Origin: Oscillospiraceae bacterium
GTDB taxonomy: Bacteria > Bacillota > Clostridia > Oscillospirales > Ruminococcaceae
Length of the DNA: 33,669 bases
Assembly (NCBI GenBank): GCA_017461245.1
Contig: JAFTYW010000001.1
Coordinates: forward strand, 1-33,669
Reading direction: 5' to 3'
Made by a program: the position numbers and the translations under genes. Below, one piece after another: positions 1-7,926 of this stretch. The first letter of the stretch is position 1. Every line of letters starts with the position of its first letter. Below the pieces are notes generated by a model. The model searched no databases, had not been told where the DNA came from, and saw only the letters and a list, made by a program, of their open reading frames with translations.

Positions 1-109
1 GCTATTTTGGCGGATAACCACTTTAGCGGGGTATGTTTAGCGGTAGGTCACAGCTTATCGCGACAGAAACAGAAAGACCGCATATTTTTACAAAGAGGTG
101 AAAATCACA

Positions 110-313
110 ATGAAAAAGGGCATCCATCCTGATTACAAGACTGTTACAGTAAAGTGCGCTTGCGGCGCTACTTTCGAGACCAAGTCTACTGCTGATGAGA
201 TCCGCGTTGAAATTTGCAGCAAGTGCCATCCTTTCTTCACAGGAAGACAGAAGCTGGTTGATACCGGCGGCCGTGTTGACAGATTTAAGAAGCGTTTCGG
301 CATGGACAAATAA
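110..313 (+). CDS. rpmE: 50S ribosomal protein L31 (zinc-binding type)
   Basis: Small component of the large ribosomal subunit, 67 aa. The sequence begins MKKGIHPDY and carries four cysteines, C16, C18, C36 and C39 (CAC and CSKC), which form the zinc site of the C+ type of L31. The HPFFTGRQ stretch is typical of the family. An in-frame GTG at 98 would give four more residues, but that GTG is part of the ribosome binding site AGAGGTG (94-100); the ATG at 110 sits about 9 bases after it and gives the usual family N-terminus. The gene stands alone in front of a terminator. In bacteria that also have a Cys-less L31, the zinc form is lost under zinc starvation; nothing in this window shows whether a second copy exists. 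Identification is firm. Confidence 0.97.
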   Translation: MKKGIHPDYKTVTVKCACGATFETKSTADEIRVEICSKCHPFFTGRQKLVDTGGRVDRFKKRFGMDK

Positions 314-330
314 GTTGTTTGTAACGAGGA

Positions 331-363
331 AAGGGCTGTCTTTTTTAAGGACAGCCTTTTTTG
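331..363 (+). terminator. Rho-independent terminator of rpmE
   Basis: The arms GGCTGTC (334-340) and GACAGCC (350-356) pair, with extra A/U pairs on both sides, and a run of T follows (357-362). It lies 18 bases after the rpmE stop codon and separates rpmE from the yigZ-like gene. Confidence 0.88.
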
Positions 364-387
364 TCATATTATTTATGGAGGTAATTT

Positions 388-1008
388 ATGCGTGACTATA
401 AAACCGCGGCTGCAAGAGCGCAGGCCGAATTTGTCGAGAAAAAATCCCGTTTTATAACATATCTTGCCCCCGTAAAAAGTGAGGCGGAGGCTACCGCTTT
501 TATTGCCGAGATAGGCGCGCAGCACCGCGAGGCCGCCCACGTTGTTTATGCCTACAGCCTTTTAGACGGGCAGATAAAGCGCTTTTCCGACGCGGGCGAA
601 CCGCAGGGAACCGCAGGTATGCCCACCTTAGACGTTTTGCTCAAAAAGGAGATATACAACGTCTGCCTTGCCACCGTTAGATATTTCGGCGGCGTTTTGC
701 TTGGTACAGGCGGCCTTACAAGAGCCTATTCCAAGGGCGCCAGCGACGCTGTCGCCGCCGCTAAAATTATAACTCGCACCTGGGGAGATATGATAAGGCT
801 CTCTCTGCCCTACAACCTTTACGGCAGAGTCTCGCCCTATCTTGCCACCACAAACACCGCGCTTGTGGATAGCGATTTCGGCGAAAACGTTGTCCTTACT
901 GTTTTCTCGCCAAAGGCCGAGACAGACAAGCTTTGCGCCGACTTAGTTGAAATGACCGCTGCCACGATAAAAATTGAGAAAATTGATGAGTTATTTTTTG
1001 ACATTTAG
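388..1008 (+). CDS. YigZ/IMPACT-family protein (UPF0029)
   Basis: Protein of 206 aa of the YigZ/YvyE/IMPACT family. The N-terminal UPF0029 domain (about residues 1-120) shows the family hallmarks FSDAGEPQGTAGMP and ATVRYFGGVLLGTGGL. The C-terminal part (about 135-200) matches the small DUF1949-type ferredoxin-like fold. GGAGGT at 377-382 is spaced well for the ATG. The family is conserved and linked in eukaryotes to translation control (IMPACT and GCN1); the bacterial role is not settled, so no biochemical function is claimed. It lies between the rpmE terminator and the dgt promoter and is therefore probably a single-gene unit; its last codons overlap the -35 box of the next promoter. Confidence 0.9.
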   Translation: MRDYKTAAARAQAEFVEKKSRFITYLAPVKSEAEATAFIAEIGAQHREAAHVVYAYSLLDGQIKRFSDAGEPQGTAGMPTLDVLLKKEIYNVCLATVRYFGGVLLGTGGLTRAYSKGASDAVAAAKIITRTWGDMIRLSLPYNLYGRVSPYLATTNTALVDSDFGENVVLTVFSPKAETDKLCADLVEMTAATIKIEKIDELFFDI

Positions 1009-1026
1009 TATTTTTTGTGGTATACT
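998..1026 (+). promoter_or_regulatory. Sigma-A promoter of the dgt-dnaG-rpoD operon
   Basis: TTGACA (998-1003), a 17-base spacer and TATACT (1021-1026) preceded by TGG, which makes an extended -10. The -35 box overlaps the last codons of the upstream gene. Transcription would start near 1033, leaving a leader of about 100 bases before dgt. Confidence 0.8.
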
Positions 1027-1044
1027 TTAATATTGGGATAATAT

Positions 1045-1076
1045 AAATGTGCCAAAATGCCCGTTTTGGCACATTT
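1045..1076 (+). promoter_or_regulatory. Leader hairpin before dgt (possible attenuator)
   Basis: A perfect 13-bp stem: AAATGTGCCAAAA (1045-1057) pairs with TTTTGGCACATTT (1064-1076) around the loop TGCCCG. It is followed by only a short interrupted T stretch. It would terminate read-through from the yigZ-like gene, but it also lies about 12 bases downstream of the predicted start of dgt transcription. It could therefore act as a 5' stabilising stem or as an attenuator. Confidence 0.65.
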
Positions 1077-1131
1077 TGTGCATACTAAAACAAGAAATTT
1101 ACTCTATTTTTGATATAAAGGAGGTCTTTAA

Positions 1132-2127
1132 ATGAATATCCGTCAGCAAACCGAACTTCGTGAAAAGGAGCAGCTTGCGCCAGACGCTTGCCTGTCTATA
1201 AACAGCAAGGGAAGAGAAAGGGACGAGGAGCCTTGCGAGCTTCGCACAGGCTTTCAGCGCGATAGGGACAGGATAATTCACTGCAAGTCCTTCAGACGCC
1301 TTAAACACAAAACTCAGGTCTTCCTCTCTCCCGAGGGCGACCACTACAGAACCCGTCTTACCCACACCCTTGAGGTTGCGCAGATCGCGCGAGCCATTGC
1401 CCGCTCGATGAATCTTAATGAGGACCTTACCGAAGCCGCCGCTTTGGGACACGACTTAGGTCACACCCCCTTCGGCCACGCGGGTGAAAGGGCGCTAAAC
1501 GAGATCGCCTCCTGTGGCTTTAAGCACTACGAGCAGAGCGTCAGAACTGCGCAGAAGCTTGAAAAGAACGGAGCAGGACTTAACCTTACCTTTGAGGTTG
1601 CCGACGCAATTTTGTGCCACACAAATATGGTTGCATCGACCATCGAGGGCAGAATTATTGAAATTGCAGACAAGATCGCATATATAAATCACGACATTGA
1701 CGACGCCATTCACGCGGGAATCATAACCGAAAAAGACCTGCCCGAAAAGCCGATAAAGCTACTCGGCAGCAAGACCTCAAAGAGAATTTCCTCGATGATC
1801 TACGCGGTAGTTTCCGACCCTGCGCGCTCGCTTAAGATGCCGCCCGATGTCCGCGAGGCGTTTGACACCCTTCACACATATATGTTTGAAAGGGTCTACT
1901 ACAACCCCGTCGCAAAAAGCGAAGAGGGCAAGGCAAAGGATATTGTAAAATATCTGTTTGCGTACTTTTTGTCAAATCCCGAAAAACTGCCCGAGCAGTA
2001 CTTGAAAATTTCCGAGCTCGAGGGCACAGAGCGCGCCGTCTGCGACTACATCGCAGGAATGAGCGACAATTACGCCGTGCGCTACTACGAGGAGCTTGTT
2101 ATTCCTAAGTCCTGGTCGGTGCTTTAA
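1132..2127 (+). CDS. dgt: dGTPase-like HD-domain triphosphohydrolase
   Basis: Cytosolic HD-domain enzyme of the deoxyguanosine triphosphate triphosphohydrolase-like family, 331 aa. The family cleaves dNTPs to the deoxynucleoside and triphosphate and so trims dNTP pools. The metal-binding HD residues are visible as H78 (TRLTHTLEV), H107-D108 (LGHDLGHTPFGH) and probably D180 (EIADKIAY). The Arg-rich motif around FRRLKHKTQVF (54-64) and the length fit the shorter dGTPase-like subgroup common in Firmicutes. AAGGAGGT directly upstream supports the ATG. It is followed 26 bases later by dnaG and forms with rpoD the usual clostridial cluster. The exact nucleotide preference cannot be read from the sequence. 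Confidence 0.93.
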   Translation: MNIRQQTELREKEQLAPDACLSINSKGRERDEEPCELRTGFQRDRDRIIHCKSFRRLKHKTQVFLSPEGDHYRTRLTHTLEVAQIARAIARSMNLNEDLTEAAALGHDLGHTPFGHAGERALNEIASCGFKHYEQSVRTAQKLEKNGAGLNLTFEVADAILCHTNMVASTIEGRIIEIADKIAYINHDIDDAIHAGIITEKDLPEKPIKLLGSKTSKRISSMIYAVVSDPARSLKMPPDVREAFDTLHTYMFERVYYNPVAKSEEGKAKDIVKYLFAYFLSNPEKLPEQYLKISELEGTERAVCDYIAGMSDNYAVRYYEELVIPKSWSVL

Positions 2128-2153
2128 AAAAATAAAACGAACGGAGGGAAATT

Positions 2154-3953
2154 ATGAGGCTTTCAGACGATTTTTTAAATGAACTTCGAATGCGCTGCGA
2201 TATTGAATCTATAATTTCCCAGTACGTTGTTTTAAAAAAGAACGGCAGAAGCCTTAAAGGCCTTTGCCCCTTTCATAGCGAAAAAACTCCGTCCTTTAAT
2301 GTTTCATCGGACAAGCAGCTTTTTTACTGCTTTGGCTGCGGTGCGGGCGGAGATGTTATAACCTTTATAATGAAGGCCGAAAACCTTTCATATCCCGAGG
2401 CGGTCAAGTTCCTTGCCGAAAAGGTGGGCTTGCAGGTTCCCGAGGACGAGGTGGACGACTCGCAGGCAAGGCTTAAAAACCGAATTTTAGAGATAAACCG
2501 CGAAACTGCCCGCTATTTTCACGCGGCATTAAAGTTTCCGCAGGCCAAGGGTGTTTTGGAGTATATGCGGGACCGCGGCCTTGAACAAAAAACGATTACC
2601 CGCTTTGGACTTGGCTGGGCGCCGGACAACTGGGACAGCCTGATACGCCACCTTAGAAAAAAAGGCTTTACCGACGCTGAAATGATGGCGGCCTGTGTTG
2701 CCACAAAGACCAAAAACGGCAATCTTATCGACTTTTTCAGAAACCGCCTTATGTTCCCTATCATTGACGTGAGGGGAAACGTTATAGCCTTTGGCGGCAG
2801 AAAGCTGTCAGAAGAGGACAAGGGCCCTAAGTATATCAACACACCCGAAACGGCGGTTTATGTAAAAAGCCGTAATCTATACGGCCTTAACTACGCAAAA
2901 TCCTCTGCATTTTGCGAGACACTTGCAAAGAGCGGCAAGGAGCGTTTCTTTATTCTCTGCGAGGGAAATATGGACGTTATTGCTCTGCATCAAGCAGGCT
3001 TTGACAACGCCGTTGCCCCCTTAGGAACTGCGCTAACCGAAACGCAGGTTCGAATTATGGCGAAATACGTTCCCGACGTCATGATAGCCACCGACTCTGA
3101 CGAGGCAGGCAGAAAAGCGGCAAAGCGCAGCTTTGAGCTCTTAGACAGCGCGGGGCTGGGAACTAAGATCATAAAAATTCAAGGGGCAAAGGACCCCGAT
3201 GAGTTTATAAAGAAATACGGAAGCAAGAGATTCGAGCTTCTTCTTTTCTCAAGCGTCAGCGCGATCGAAAACGAGCTTGATGCAATCTTGGCGAAATACG
3301 ACACCGACTCTGACAGCGGCAAGGTGCAGGCTCTCAAAGAGGCCTCAAAAGTTCTTGCGGGCATTTCAAATGCAATAGAGCGGGATGTTTATATTTCGAG
3401 AATTTCGTCAAAGCTGTCGGTTTCGTCGCAAGCAGTCGCACAGAACGTTGAGGGGATAATCCATCAGCGCAAAAGTGCCGCGCACAAAAAGGAGAGAGCA
3501 AGCCTCACCGTCGAAAGCGGAATAAGGGACAATGTAAACCCGCAAAAGAGGAAGATGCTCTCGGCCGCAGTTTGCGAGGAGTGGCTACTCGGCTCGCTTT
3601 TCGGGCACCCCGACTTTTTTACACTACTTAAAAAAGAAGCGGTATCTGAAAACGATTTTGTCACCGACTGGGGAAAGAAGATGTTTGCCCTCATTTCAGA
3701 GGAGTTTGAGAGAAACCGAGAGCCTGACCTTATGGGGCTTGGCGCATCGCTCACCCCCGACGAAATGGCAAGGCTTGCATCTGTTATAACCCGCTCGGGC
3801 AGCTATGTGAGAACACGCGAGCAGTTTTGCGAGCTTATTGCTTCTCTCAGAGCTGAGGGCAGGCGTCAAGCGCTTTCGAGCGAAAGGCTTGCGCAAATGG
3901 ACGACGAGAGCTTAAAGGAACTTATTGAAAAATTAGGAAACGAAAAGAAATAG
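2154..3953 (+). CDS. dnaG: DNA primase
   Basis: Primase that makes RNA primers for lagging-strand synthesis at the replication fork, 599 aa. The N-terminal zinc finger of CHC2 type is C38, H41, C59 and C62. The TOPRIM domain follows, with the catalytic Glu in CEGNMDV (E270) and the metal-binding pair in DSDEAG (D314, D316). The C-terminal third, weakly conserved, is the expected helicase (DnaB) binding region. GGAGGG a few bases before the ATG supports the start. It lies between dgt and rpoD, the classical macromolecular synthesis arrangement that couples priming and sigma factor supply. Length is normal. Confidence 0.97.
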   Translation: MRLSDDFLNELRMRCDIESIISQYVVLKKNGRSLKGLCPFHSEKTPSFNVSSDKQLFYCFGCGAGGDVITFIMKAENLSYPEAVKFLAEKVGLQVPEDEVDDSQARLKNRILEINRETARYFHAALKFPQAKGVLEYMRDRGLEQKTITRFGLGWAPDNWDSLIRHLRKKGFTDAEMMAACVATKTKNGNLIDFFRNRLMFPIIDVRGNVIAFGGRKLSEEDKGPKYINTPETAVYVKSRNLYGLNYAKSSAFCETLAKSGKERFFILCEGNMDVIALHQAGFDNAVAPLGTALTETQVRIMAKYVPDVMIATDSDEAGRKAAKRSFELLDSAGLGTKIIKIQGAKDPDEFIKKYGSKRFELLLFSSVSAIENELDAILAKYDTDSDSGKVQALKEASKVLAGISNAIERDVYISRISSKLSVSSQAVAQNVEGIIHQRKSAAHKKERASLTVESGIRDNVNPQKRKMLSAAVCEEWLLGSLFGHPDFFTLLKKEAVSENDFVTDWGKKMFALISEEFERNREPDLMGLGASLTPDEMARLASVITRSGSYVRTREQFCELIASLRAEGRRQALSSERLAQMDDESLKELIEKLGNEKK

Positions 3954-3966
3954 AGGAGATTTTAAA

Positions 3967-5052
3967 ATGGCTGCACAGGATAAAACAAAGCTGATCAATG
4001 ACCTTATTGAAATTGGCAAACAGCGCGGCGAGCTTACCACCAAACAGATCAACGACCTTCTTGAAGAGTTCGATTTTGACGTTGAGCAGGTTGACAAGCT
4101 TTACGAAAAGATCGAGGGCTCCAACATCAAGATCATCGAGGATATGGAGCTTGACCTTGACACAGATCTAGAGTCGATTCCCCTTGAAACCTTGGGAGAG
4201 AGCGAAGAAGGCGCTGACGGAGTTAACGTTGACGACCCCGTAAAAGTCTATCTTAAGGAGATCGGCCGCGTTCCCCTGCTCACCACCGAGGAGGAGCTTG
4301 CTCTCTCGGAGCAGATGGCACAGGGCGATCAAGATGCCGCAAAGCGCCTTAGCGAAGCTAACCTTAGACTTGTTGTTAGCATCGCAAAGAGATACGTAGG
4401 CAGAGGAATGCAGTTCTTGGATCTTATTCAGGAGGGTAACCTCGGTCTTATCAAGGCGGTTGAAAAGTTTGACTACACCAAAGGCTTTAAGTTTTCAACC
4501 TACGCAACCTGGTGGATCCGCCAGTCGATAACCCGCGCCATTGCAGACCAGGCAAGAACGATCCGTATCCCCGTTCACATGGTTGAAACCATCAACAAGG
4601 TTAAAAAGGTTTCAAGTCAGCTGTTACATAAAAACGGCCACGAACCTACCTCTGAAGAGATTGCAAGAGAAATAGATATGCCTGTTGAGAAGGTGAGCGA
4701 GATCATGCGAGTCTCTCAAGAGCCTGTTTCGCTTGAAACCCCCATCGGCGAGGAGGAGGACAGCCATCTTGGCGACTTTATCCCCGACGACGACACTCCC
4801 GCTCCCGCAGAGGCCGCTTCCTACACCCTCTTGAAAGAGCAGATCTCGAAAGTTCTCTCCACCCTTACCCCGAGGGAAGAAAAGGTTCTTCGCCTGCGCT
4901 TCGGCCTTGAGGATGGCAGACAGAGAACTCTTGAAGAGGTCGGCAAGGAGTTTAACGTAACCCGTGAGCGTATCCGTCAGATCGAAGCCAAAGCTTTAAG
5001 AAAGCTCCGCCACCCCGGCAGAAGCAAAAAGCTCCGCGACTTCCTTGATTAA
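3967..5052 (+). CDS. rpoD: Primary RNA polymerase sigma factor (SigA/RpoD)
   Basis: Housekeeping sigma-70 factor, 361 aa. A short region 1.1 is visible at about residues 5-60, followed by an acidic linker. Region 1.2 begins at [13 protein letters not shown]. Region 2 carries [20 protein letters not shown] and the -10 recognition helix with [10 protein letters not shown]. Region 4.2 near the C-terminus has the [23 protein letters not shown]. The lack of a long non-conserved insert is the normal Gram-positive layout. The ribosome binding site AGAGGAG overlaps the dnaG stop codon, which suggests close translational linkage. A strong terminator follows at once, so this is the last gene of the operon. 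Confidence 0.98.
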   Translation: MAAQDKTKLINDLIEIGKQRGELTTKQINDLLEEFDFDVEQVDKLYEKIEGSNIKIIEDMELDLDTDLESIPLETLGESEEGADGVNVDDPVKVYLKEIGRVPLLTTEEELALSEQMAQGDQDAAKRLSEANLRLVVSIAKRYVGRGMQFLDLIQEGNLGLIKAVEKFDYTKGFKFSTYATWWIRQSITRAIADQARTIRIPVHMVETINKVKKVSSQLLHKNGHEPTSEEIAREIDMPVEKVSEIMRVSQEPVSLETPIGEEEDSHLGDFIPDDDTPAPAEAASYTLLKEQISKVLSTLTPREEKVLRLRFGLEDGRQRTLEEVGKEFNVTRERIRQIEAKALRKLRHPGRSKKLRDFLD

Positions 5053-5061
5053 ACAAAACAA

Positions 5062-5097
5062 AAAAGCTTCCGAATATTTTCGGAAGCTTTTGTTTTT
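5062..5097 (+). terminator. Rho-independent terminator after rpoD
   Basis: GCTTCCGAA (5066-5074) pairs with TTCGGAAGC (5079-5087) around the loop TATT. The flanking A and T runs extend the stem, and the T-rich tail (5088-5097) completes it. It begins 10 bases after the rpoD stop. Confidence 0.95.
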
Positions 5098-5123
5098 GTA
5101 TAGTATAATCCTTTTATTATTTT

Positions 5124-5450
5124 GTAGGGAACGACCTATGTGTCGTTCCGTCTCTTATAAAGCAAGGTTCTTCTTTCATTTCGCTCACGCCGCGAGGGCG
5201 CTCCCTTTCTTTCGTCAAAGAAAGGAAGCAAAGAAGACTTAAAGGGAGAGGGTGTCCGCCCCTCTCCCTCGCCCGTCGAAAACTAAGTTTTATCGTAATT
5301 GCGTTTCGCTGGCGTGTTTTAGATAGTTTGATTTTTAGATTTATGTTATCTCTGTTAGATACAAAGTAATTATGCGAAACGAGTTTTGTAAAGCAGAAAA
5401 CTCCGTTTCGCCGTGCTCACTCTCTTGCGGCAAGGGCAAGCCCCTTGCCC
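5124..5450. repeat. Chain of palindromes, probable interspersed non-coding repeat
   Basis: The 380-base stretch between the rpoD terminator and the next gene holds no convincing gene. It does hold five hairpins in a row: GGAACGAC/GTCGTTCC (5128-5149), CCTTTCTTT/AAAGAAAGG (5204-5225), GGGAGAGGG/CCCTCTCCC (5244-5268), an imperfect 38-base stem with GCGAAACG/CGTTTCGC ends (5374-5411), and GGCAAGGG/CCCTTGCC (5429-5449). The base composition differs from the neighbouring genes, with C-rich and G-rich blocks. The pattern resembles interspersed palindromic elements I have seen in gut Clostridia genomes, but copy number cannot be judged from one window. Confidence 0.55.
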
Positions 5451-5480
5451 CCCGTACAGAGATTGAAAGATAAGACTATA

Positions 5481-5669
5481 TTATATTCCGCTTATTTCTT
5501 CTGCTGCTGATATTCTTTCTCTCGTCTTTTTCTTTAGTTTTTTTAATGTTATCTCATCTATACTAATAGTTATACATTGACCACAGAGGCCGAATTCATT
5601 TAAATCTATCTCATCCAAGCAACATGAGCCATTTTCCTCATAGATACACAAACGATTACAGCACTCCAT
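5481..5669 (-). CDS. Cysteine-rich mini-protein, function unknown
   Basis: Small protein of 62 aa with seven cysteines in its first 32 residues (C3, C4, C8, C16, C17, C29, C32), including a final CGQC pair, followed by a Lys/Arg-rich and then acidic tail. The spacing suggests metal binding, perhaps a zinc or Fe-S site, but I recognise no named family with certainty. The frame stays open to 5747, but the ATG at 5669 has GGAGAG 8 bases upstream and a good promoter behind it, so I chose that start. A predicted promoter (TTGACA 5767-5762, 17 bases, TATTAT 5744-5739 on this strand) drives it. It is transcribed away from an XRE-type regulator with an inverted repeat between them, so it is likely controlled by that regulator. 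Confidence 0.6.
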   Translation of the reverse strand: MECCNRLCIYEENGSCCLDEIDLNEFGLCGQCITISIDEITLKKLKKKTRERISAAEEISGI

Positions 5670-5708
5670 ATTTTCTCTCCTAAAATTTCTTAAAAAAGGC
5701 ATGCTTGT

Positions 5709-5768
5709 CTTGTCATAGGACAGCATAATATTAAAAACATAATACAATAATAATTGTCCTATGTCAAG
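5709..5768. promoter_or_regulatory. Inverted-repeat operator and divergent promoter
   Basis: The arms CTTGTCATAGGACA (5709-5722) and TGTCCTATGTCAAG (5755-5768) are inverted copies with one mismatch, centred 46 bases apart. The right arm contains the -35 box TTGACA (5767-5762) of the minus-strand promoter; its -10 is TATTAT at 5744-5739. The left arm lies downstream of that promoter's start. The plus-strand promoter of the HTH gene is not clear. The layout suits an autoregulating repressor. Confidence 0.6.
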
Positions 5769-5794
5769 ACTTTTTTAAGAAAAGAGTTGTTAAT

Positions 5795-6049
5795 GTGGCA
5801 AGAATTATTGACGGTGAACAAATGAATATCGTCGGCGATATAATTCGAGAATATCGCACCAAAAGAAAAATGAGCCAACAGCTTCTTTCGGATAGGTTGG
5901 AGCTTCTCGGCGTCTATGTGTGCAGAGGCTCTGTTTCCAGAATTGAGGATAAATCAAGAACTGTTACAGACATTGAGCTTTATGCTATTGCAAAAGTTTT
6001 AGATATTCCTTGGCAAGAACTTTCACCTGAAAAGCAATTTAATTTATAA
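5795..6049 (+). CDS. XRE-family helix-turn-helix regulator
   Basis: DNA-binding protein of 84 aa made almost entirely of a Cro/CI-type HTH. The fold starts at NIVGDIIREYRTKRKMSQQ, and the second half reads GSVSRIEDKSRTVTDIELY, a pattern typical of small Firmicutes XRE regulators. The GTG at 5795 is preceded by a modest AAGAG; an internal ATG at 5822 would begin with MNIVGDI and remove 9 residues. The longer form is preferred because related regulators carry a short ARIIDG-like lead, but this is uncertain. It is divergent from the cysteine-rich mini-protein and separated from it by an inverted repeat, which is likely its operator. A terminator follows directly. Confidence 0.85.
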   Translation: MARIIDGEQMNIVGDIIREYRTKRKMSQQLLSDRLELLGVYVCRGSVSRIEDKSRTVTDIELYAIAKVLDIPWQELSPEKQFNL

Positions 6050-6060
6050 ATGATTAAACA

Positions 6061-6084
6061 AAAAGCACCCGCAAGGGTGCTTTT
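6061..6084. terminator. Bidirectional terminator between the HTH gene and the long minus-strand run
   Basis: AAAAGCACCC (6061-6070) pairs with GGGTGCTTTT (6075-6084) around GCAA. There are T runs on the plus side (6081-6091) and A-to-T runs on the minus side, so it can end both the regulator transcript and the convergent operon. Confidence 0.9.
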
Positions 6085-6328
6085 ATTTTTTATCCTCATT
6101 AAGTCTTCTCACACAGACATTCACCGCGGTGAAAAACGCCACAAGCGAAACTGCCAGCGTAAACAATCCAATAAAGGCTGTTTTGGCATTTTCGCAGCCG
6201 TGAACATTCTGTATTATATACATTACCGCAAGTTCGGCAAAAAACAACAAGCCAACCACGACATAGCGCTTAAGGTTTTCTCGTGTTTTTCTATTCTTTG
6301 CCGACCGCGCGCCGTCATCATTTTGCAT
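6083..6328 (-). CDS. Small two-TM membrane protein, function unknown
   Basis: Protein of 81 aa with a basic, polar N-terminus and two predicted membrane helices, at about residues 22-43 (YVVVGLLFFAELAVMYII) and 52-75 (AFIGLFTLAVSLVAFFTAV), and a short charged tail. I do not recognise a family. Two ATGs compete: the one at 6334 would abut the GGAGGAG site directly, while the one at 6328 is 6 bases away, so the latter is chosen. It follows yifB by 49 bases on the same strand and ends in the shared terminator, so it is probably the last gene of the long operon. Whether it is expressed is not proven. Confidence 0.6.
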   Translation of the reverse strand: MQNDDGARSAKNRKTRENLKRYVVVGLLFFAELAVMYIIQNVHGCENAKTAFIGLFTLAVSLVAFFTAVNVCVRRLNEDKK

Positions 6329-6377
6329 CTGCATCTCCTCCCATACAAGTGTATGCAGAGGGACAGACCTTAAATGT

Positions 6378-7913
6378 TTATTTGTTCCAGTATTTTCGAT
6401 CTAAACTTCTATACTGCACGGCCTCTAAAATATGATCCTCTGTAATGTTCTCGGAAAGCTCCAAATCGGCAATAGTACGGGCAACTTTAAGCACTCTGTT
6501 ATATGTTCTTGCAGTCATACCCGTTGCATCAAACGCCGCCTTTAAGAGCATTTTGCCGTTTTCATCAAGCTTGCAGACCTCAGCGCAGAGCTTTTCGGGC
6601 ATCTGACTGTTGCACTCGATATCATAGCCGAGAGCCTTAAATCTGTTTTTGGCAAACTCGCGAGCCGCGTTCACCCTTTTTCTTATATCAGCCGAGGACT
6701 CCTCTTTTCTCTTGCTTGTAAGCTCAGAAAAATCAACAGGCATAACCTCGATATGCATATCAAACCTATCAAGAAGCGGGCCGCTTATTCTGCTGACATA
6801 CTTAGCGGCGGCGGCAGGGGTGCAGCTGCAGGGCTTGGTCGGGTGACCCTTGTAGCCGCATTTGCAGGGATTCATTGCGGCAACCGTCATAAAGGAGCAG
6901 GGGAAAGTTACAGTTCCCGAAACGCGAGATACCGTCACCTTGCCGTCCTCTAAAGGCTGGCGCAGAATTTCGAGCGTTTTGTTTTCAAACTCGGGAAGCT
7001 CATCGAGGAACAGAACGCCGTTGTGAGCCAGCGAAATTTCACCGGGTCTTGGATACATTCCGCCACCCGAAAGCCCAAAGGGCGAAACTGTGTGGTGGGG
7101 AGAGCGGAAAGGTCTTGTCTTGATAAGTGCGACTCCCTCGGGCAAAACTCCCGCAACAGAGTGGATCTCGGTAGTCCTCAGCGACTCCTCAAAGCTCATT
7201 TCGGGTAGAATTGACGGAAGTCTTTTAGCGAGCATACTTTTGCCTGCGCCTGGAGAACCCACCATGAGAATGTTATGCGAACCGGCGGCAGCTATCTCAA
7301 GAGCGCGCTTTGCGGTCTGCTGACCCATTACGTCGCAAAAATCAAGAACGCTGTCATTTGCTTCTCCGTCAGCATCTATATCGCTTATGTAAGGCTCAAT
7401 TTTATTTTCGCCGAAAAAGTGTTCTACCACCTCTTTAACCGAGGAGGCAGGAATAACATCAATTCCGCGTATAACGCCCGCTTCAAAGCGGTTGCTGTAA
7501 GGCACAACTATGCTCTTGTAGCCTAAATCTCTCGCCTTTAAGGTCATAGAAAGAACGCCGTTTACCCCTCTGACATCGCCTTTTAGCGAAAGCTCGCCTA
7601 CAAAGGCGACCTTTTCCTTTATCTCGCCGATCTGCCCCGAGGCAGAAAGGATGGCAAGCATAATAGCAAGATCATAGATAGGTCCGTTTTTCTTAACGTC
7701 AGCAGGTGCAAGGTTTACGGTTATTCTCCCTATAGGAAAGCTATAACCACAATTCTTGACCGCCGAGCGAACTCTTTCGCGTGCCTCTTTAACGGCGGTG
7801 TCGGGCAGGCCGACTATATCAAAGGCGGGCAGACCGCTTGAAAGGTCGGTTTCAACGTCGACCTCAAAGCAGTTAAGCCCCATTAGCCCAAAACTTTTCA
7901 AACTTGAAAACAC
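6378..7913 (-). CDS. YifB/ComM-family Mg-chelatase-like AAA+ ATPase
   Basis: Protein of 511 aa of the YifB/ComM family. The N-terminal part (1-165) is the Lon-protease-like ChlI domain. The AAA+ core follows, with Walker A GSPGAGKS (219-226) and Walker B LFLDE (D304, E305). A four-cysteine insert lies at C350, C352, C362 and C364. A C-terminal helical domain typical of Mg-chelatase homologues closes the protein. In naturally transformable bacteria ComM is a hexameric helicase that drives branch migration during integration of donor DNA; that role is plausible here but not shown. The GTG start at 7913 has AGAGGT 7 bases upstream, next to the pgsA stop codon. The presence of ruv and recA genes in the same run fits a recombination link. 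Confidence 0.93.
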   Translation of the reverse strand: MFSSLKSFGLMGLNCFEVDVETDLSSGLPAFDIVGLPDTAVKEARERVRSAVKNCGYSFPIGRITVNLAPADVKKNGPIYDLAIMLAILSASGQIGEIKEKVAFVGELSLKGDVRGVNGVLSMTLKARDLGYKSIVVPYSNRFEAGVIRGIDVIPASSVKEVVEHFFGENKIEPYISDIDADGEANDSVLDFCDVMGQQTAKRALEIAAAGSHNILMVGSPGAGKSMLAKRLPSILPEMSFEESLRTTEIHSVAGVLPEGVALIKTRPFRSPHHTVSPFGLSGGGMYPRPGEISLAHNGVLFLDELPEFENKTLEILRQPLEDGKVTVSRVSGTVTFPCSFMTVAAMNPCKCGYKGHPTKPCSCTPAAAAKYVSRISGPLLDRFDMHIEVMPVDFSELTSKRKEESSADIRKRVNAAREFAKNRFKALGYDIECNSQMPEKLCAEVCKLDENGKMLLKAAFDATGMTARTYNRVLKVARTIADLELSENITEDHILEAVQYRSLDRKYWNK

Positions 7914-7926
7914 GTTTTTTACCTCT

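Noticed and set aside
98-109. GTG at 98 as rpmE start
   Set aside because: It lies inside the AGAGGTG ribosome binding site; the ATG at 110 gives the family N-terminus.
23-367. Minus-strand frame of 114 codons over rpmE
   Set aside because: It is antisense to the whole rpmE gene and its terminator, with no recognisable content.
5045-5242. Plus-strand frame of 65 codons overlapping the rpoD end
   Set aside because: It reads through the rpoD terminator and into the palindromic region, has no ribosome binding site and a composition unlike a protein.
5124-5450. CRISPR array in the palindrome-rich region
   Set aside because: The palindromes are all different; there are no regularly spaced direct repeats and no cas genes.
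5098-5480. tRNA or small structured RNA gene
   Set aside because: No cloverleaf, no CCA end, no GGTTCGA-type T loop; only simple hairpins are seen.
5795-6049. Toxin-antitoxin pair at the first HTH locus
   Set aside because: The partner is divergent rather than in one operon, and the cysteine-rich protein does not resemble a known toxin; a regulator-target pair is more likely.
6050-6373. Plus-strand frame of 107 codons after the first HTH gene
   Set aside because: It crosses the terminator stem and is antisense to the small membrane protein, which has the better ribosome binding site and plausible helices.
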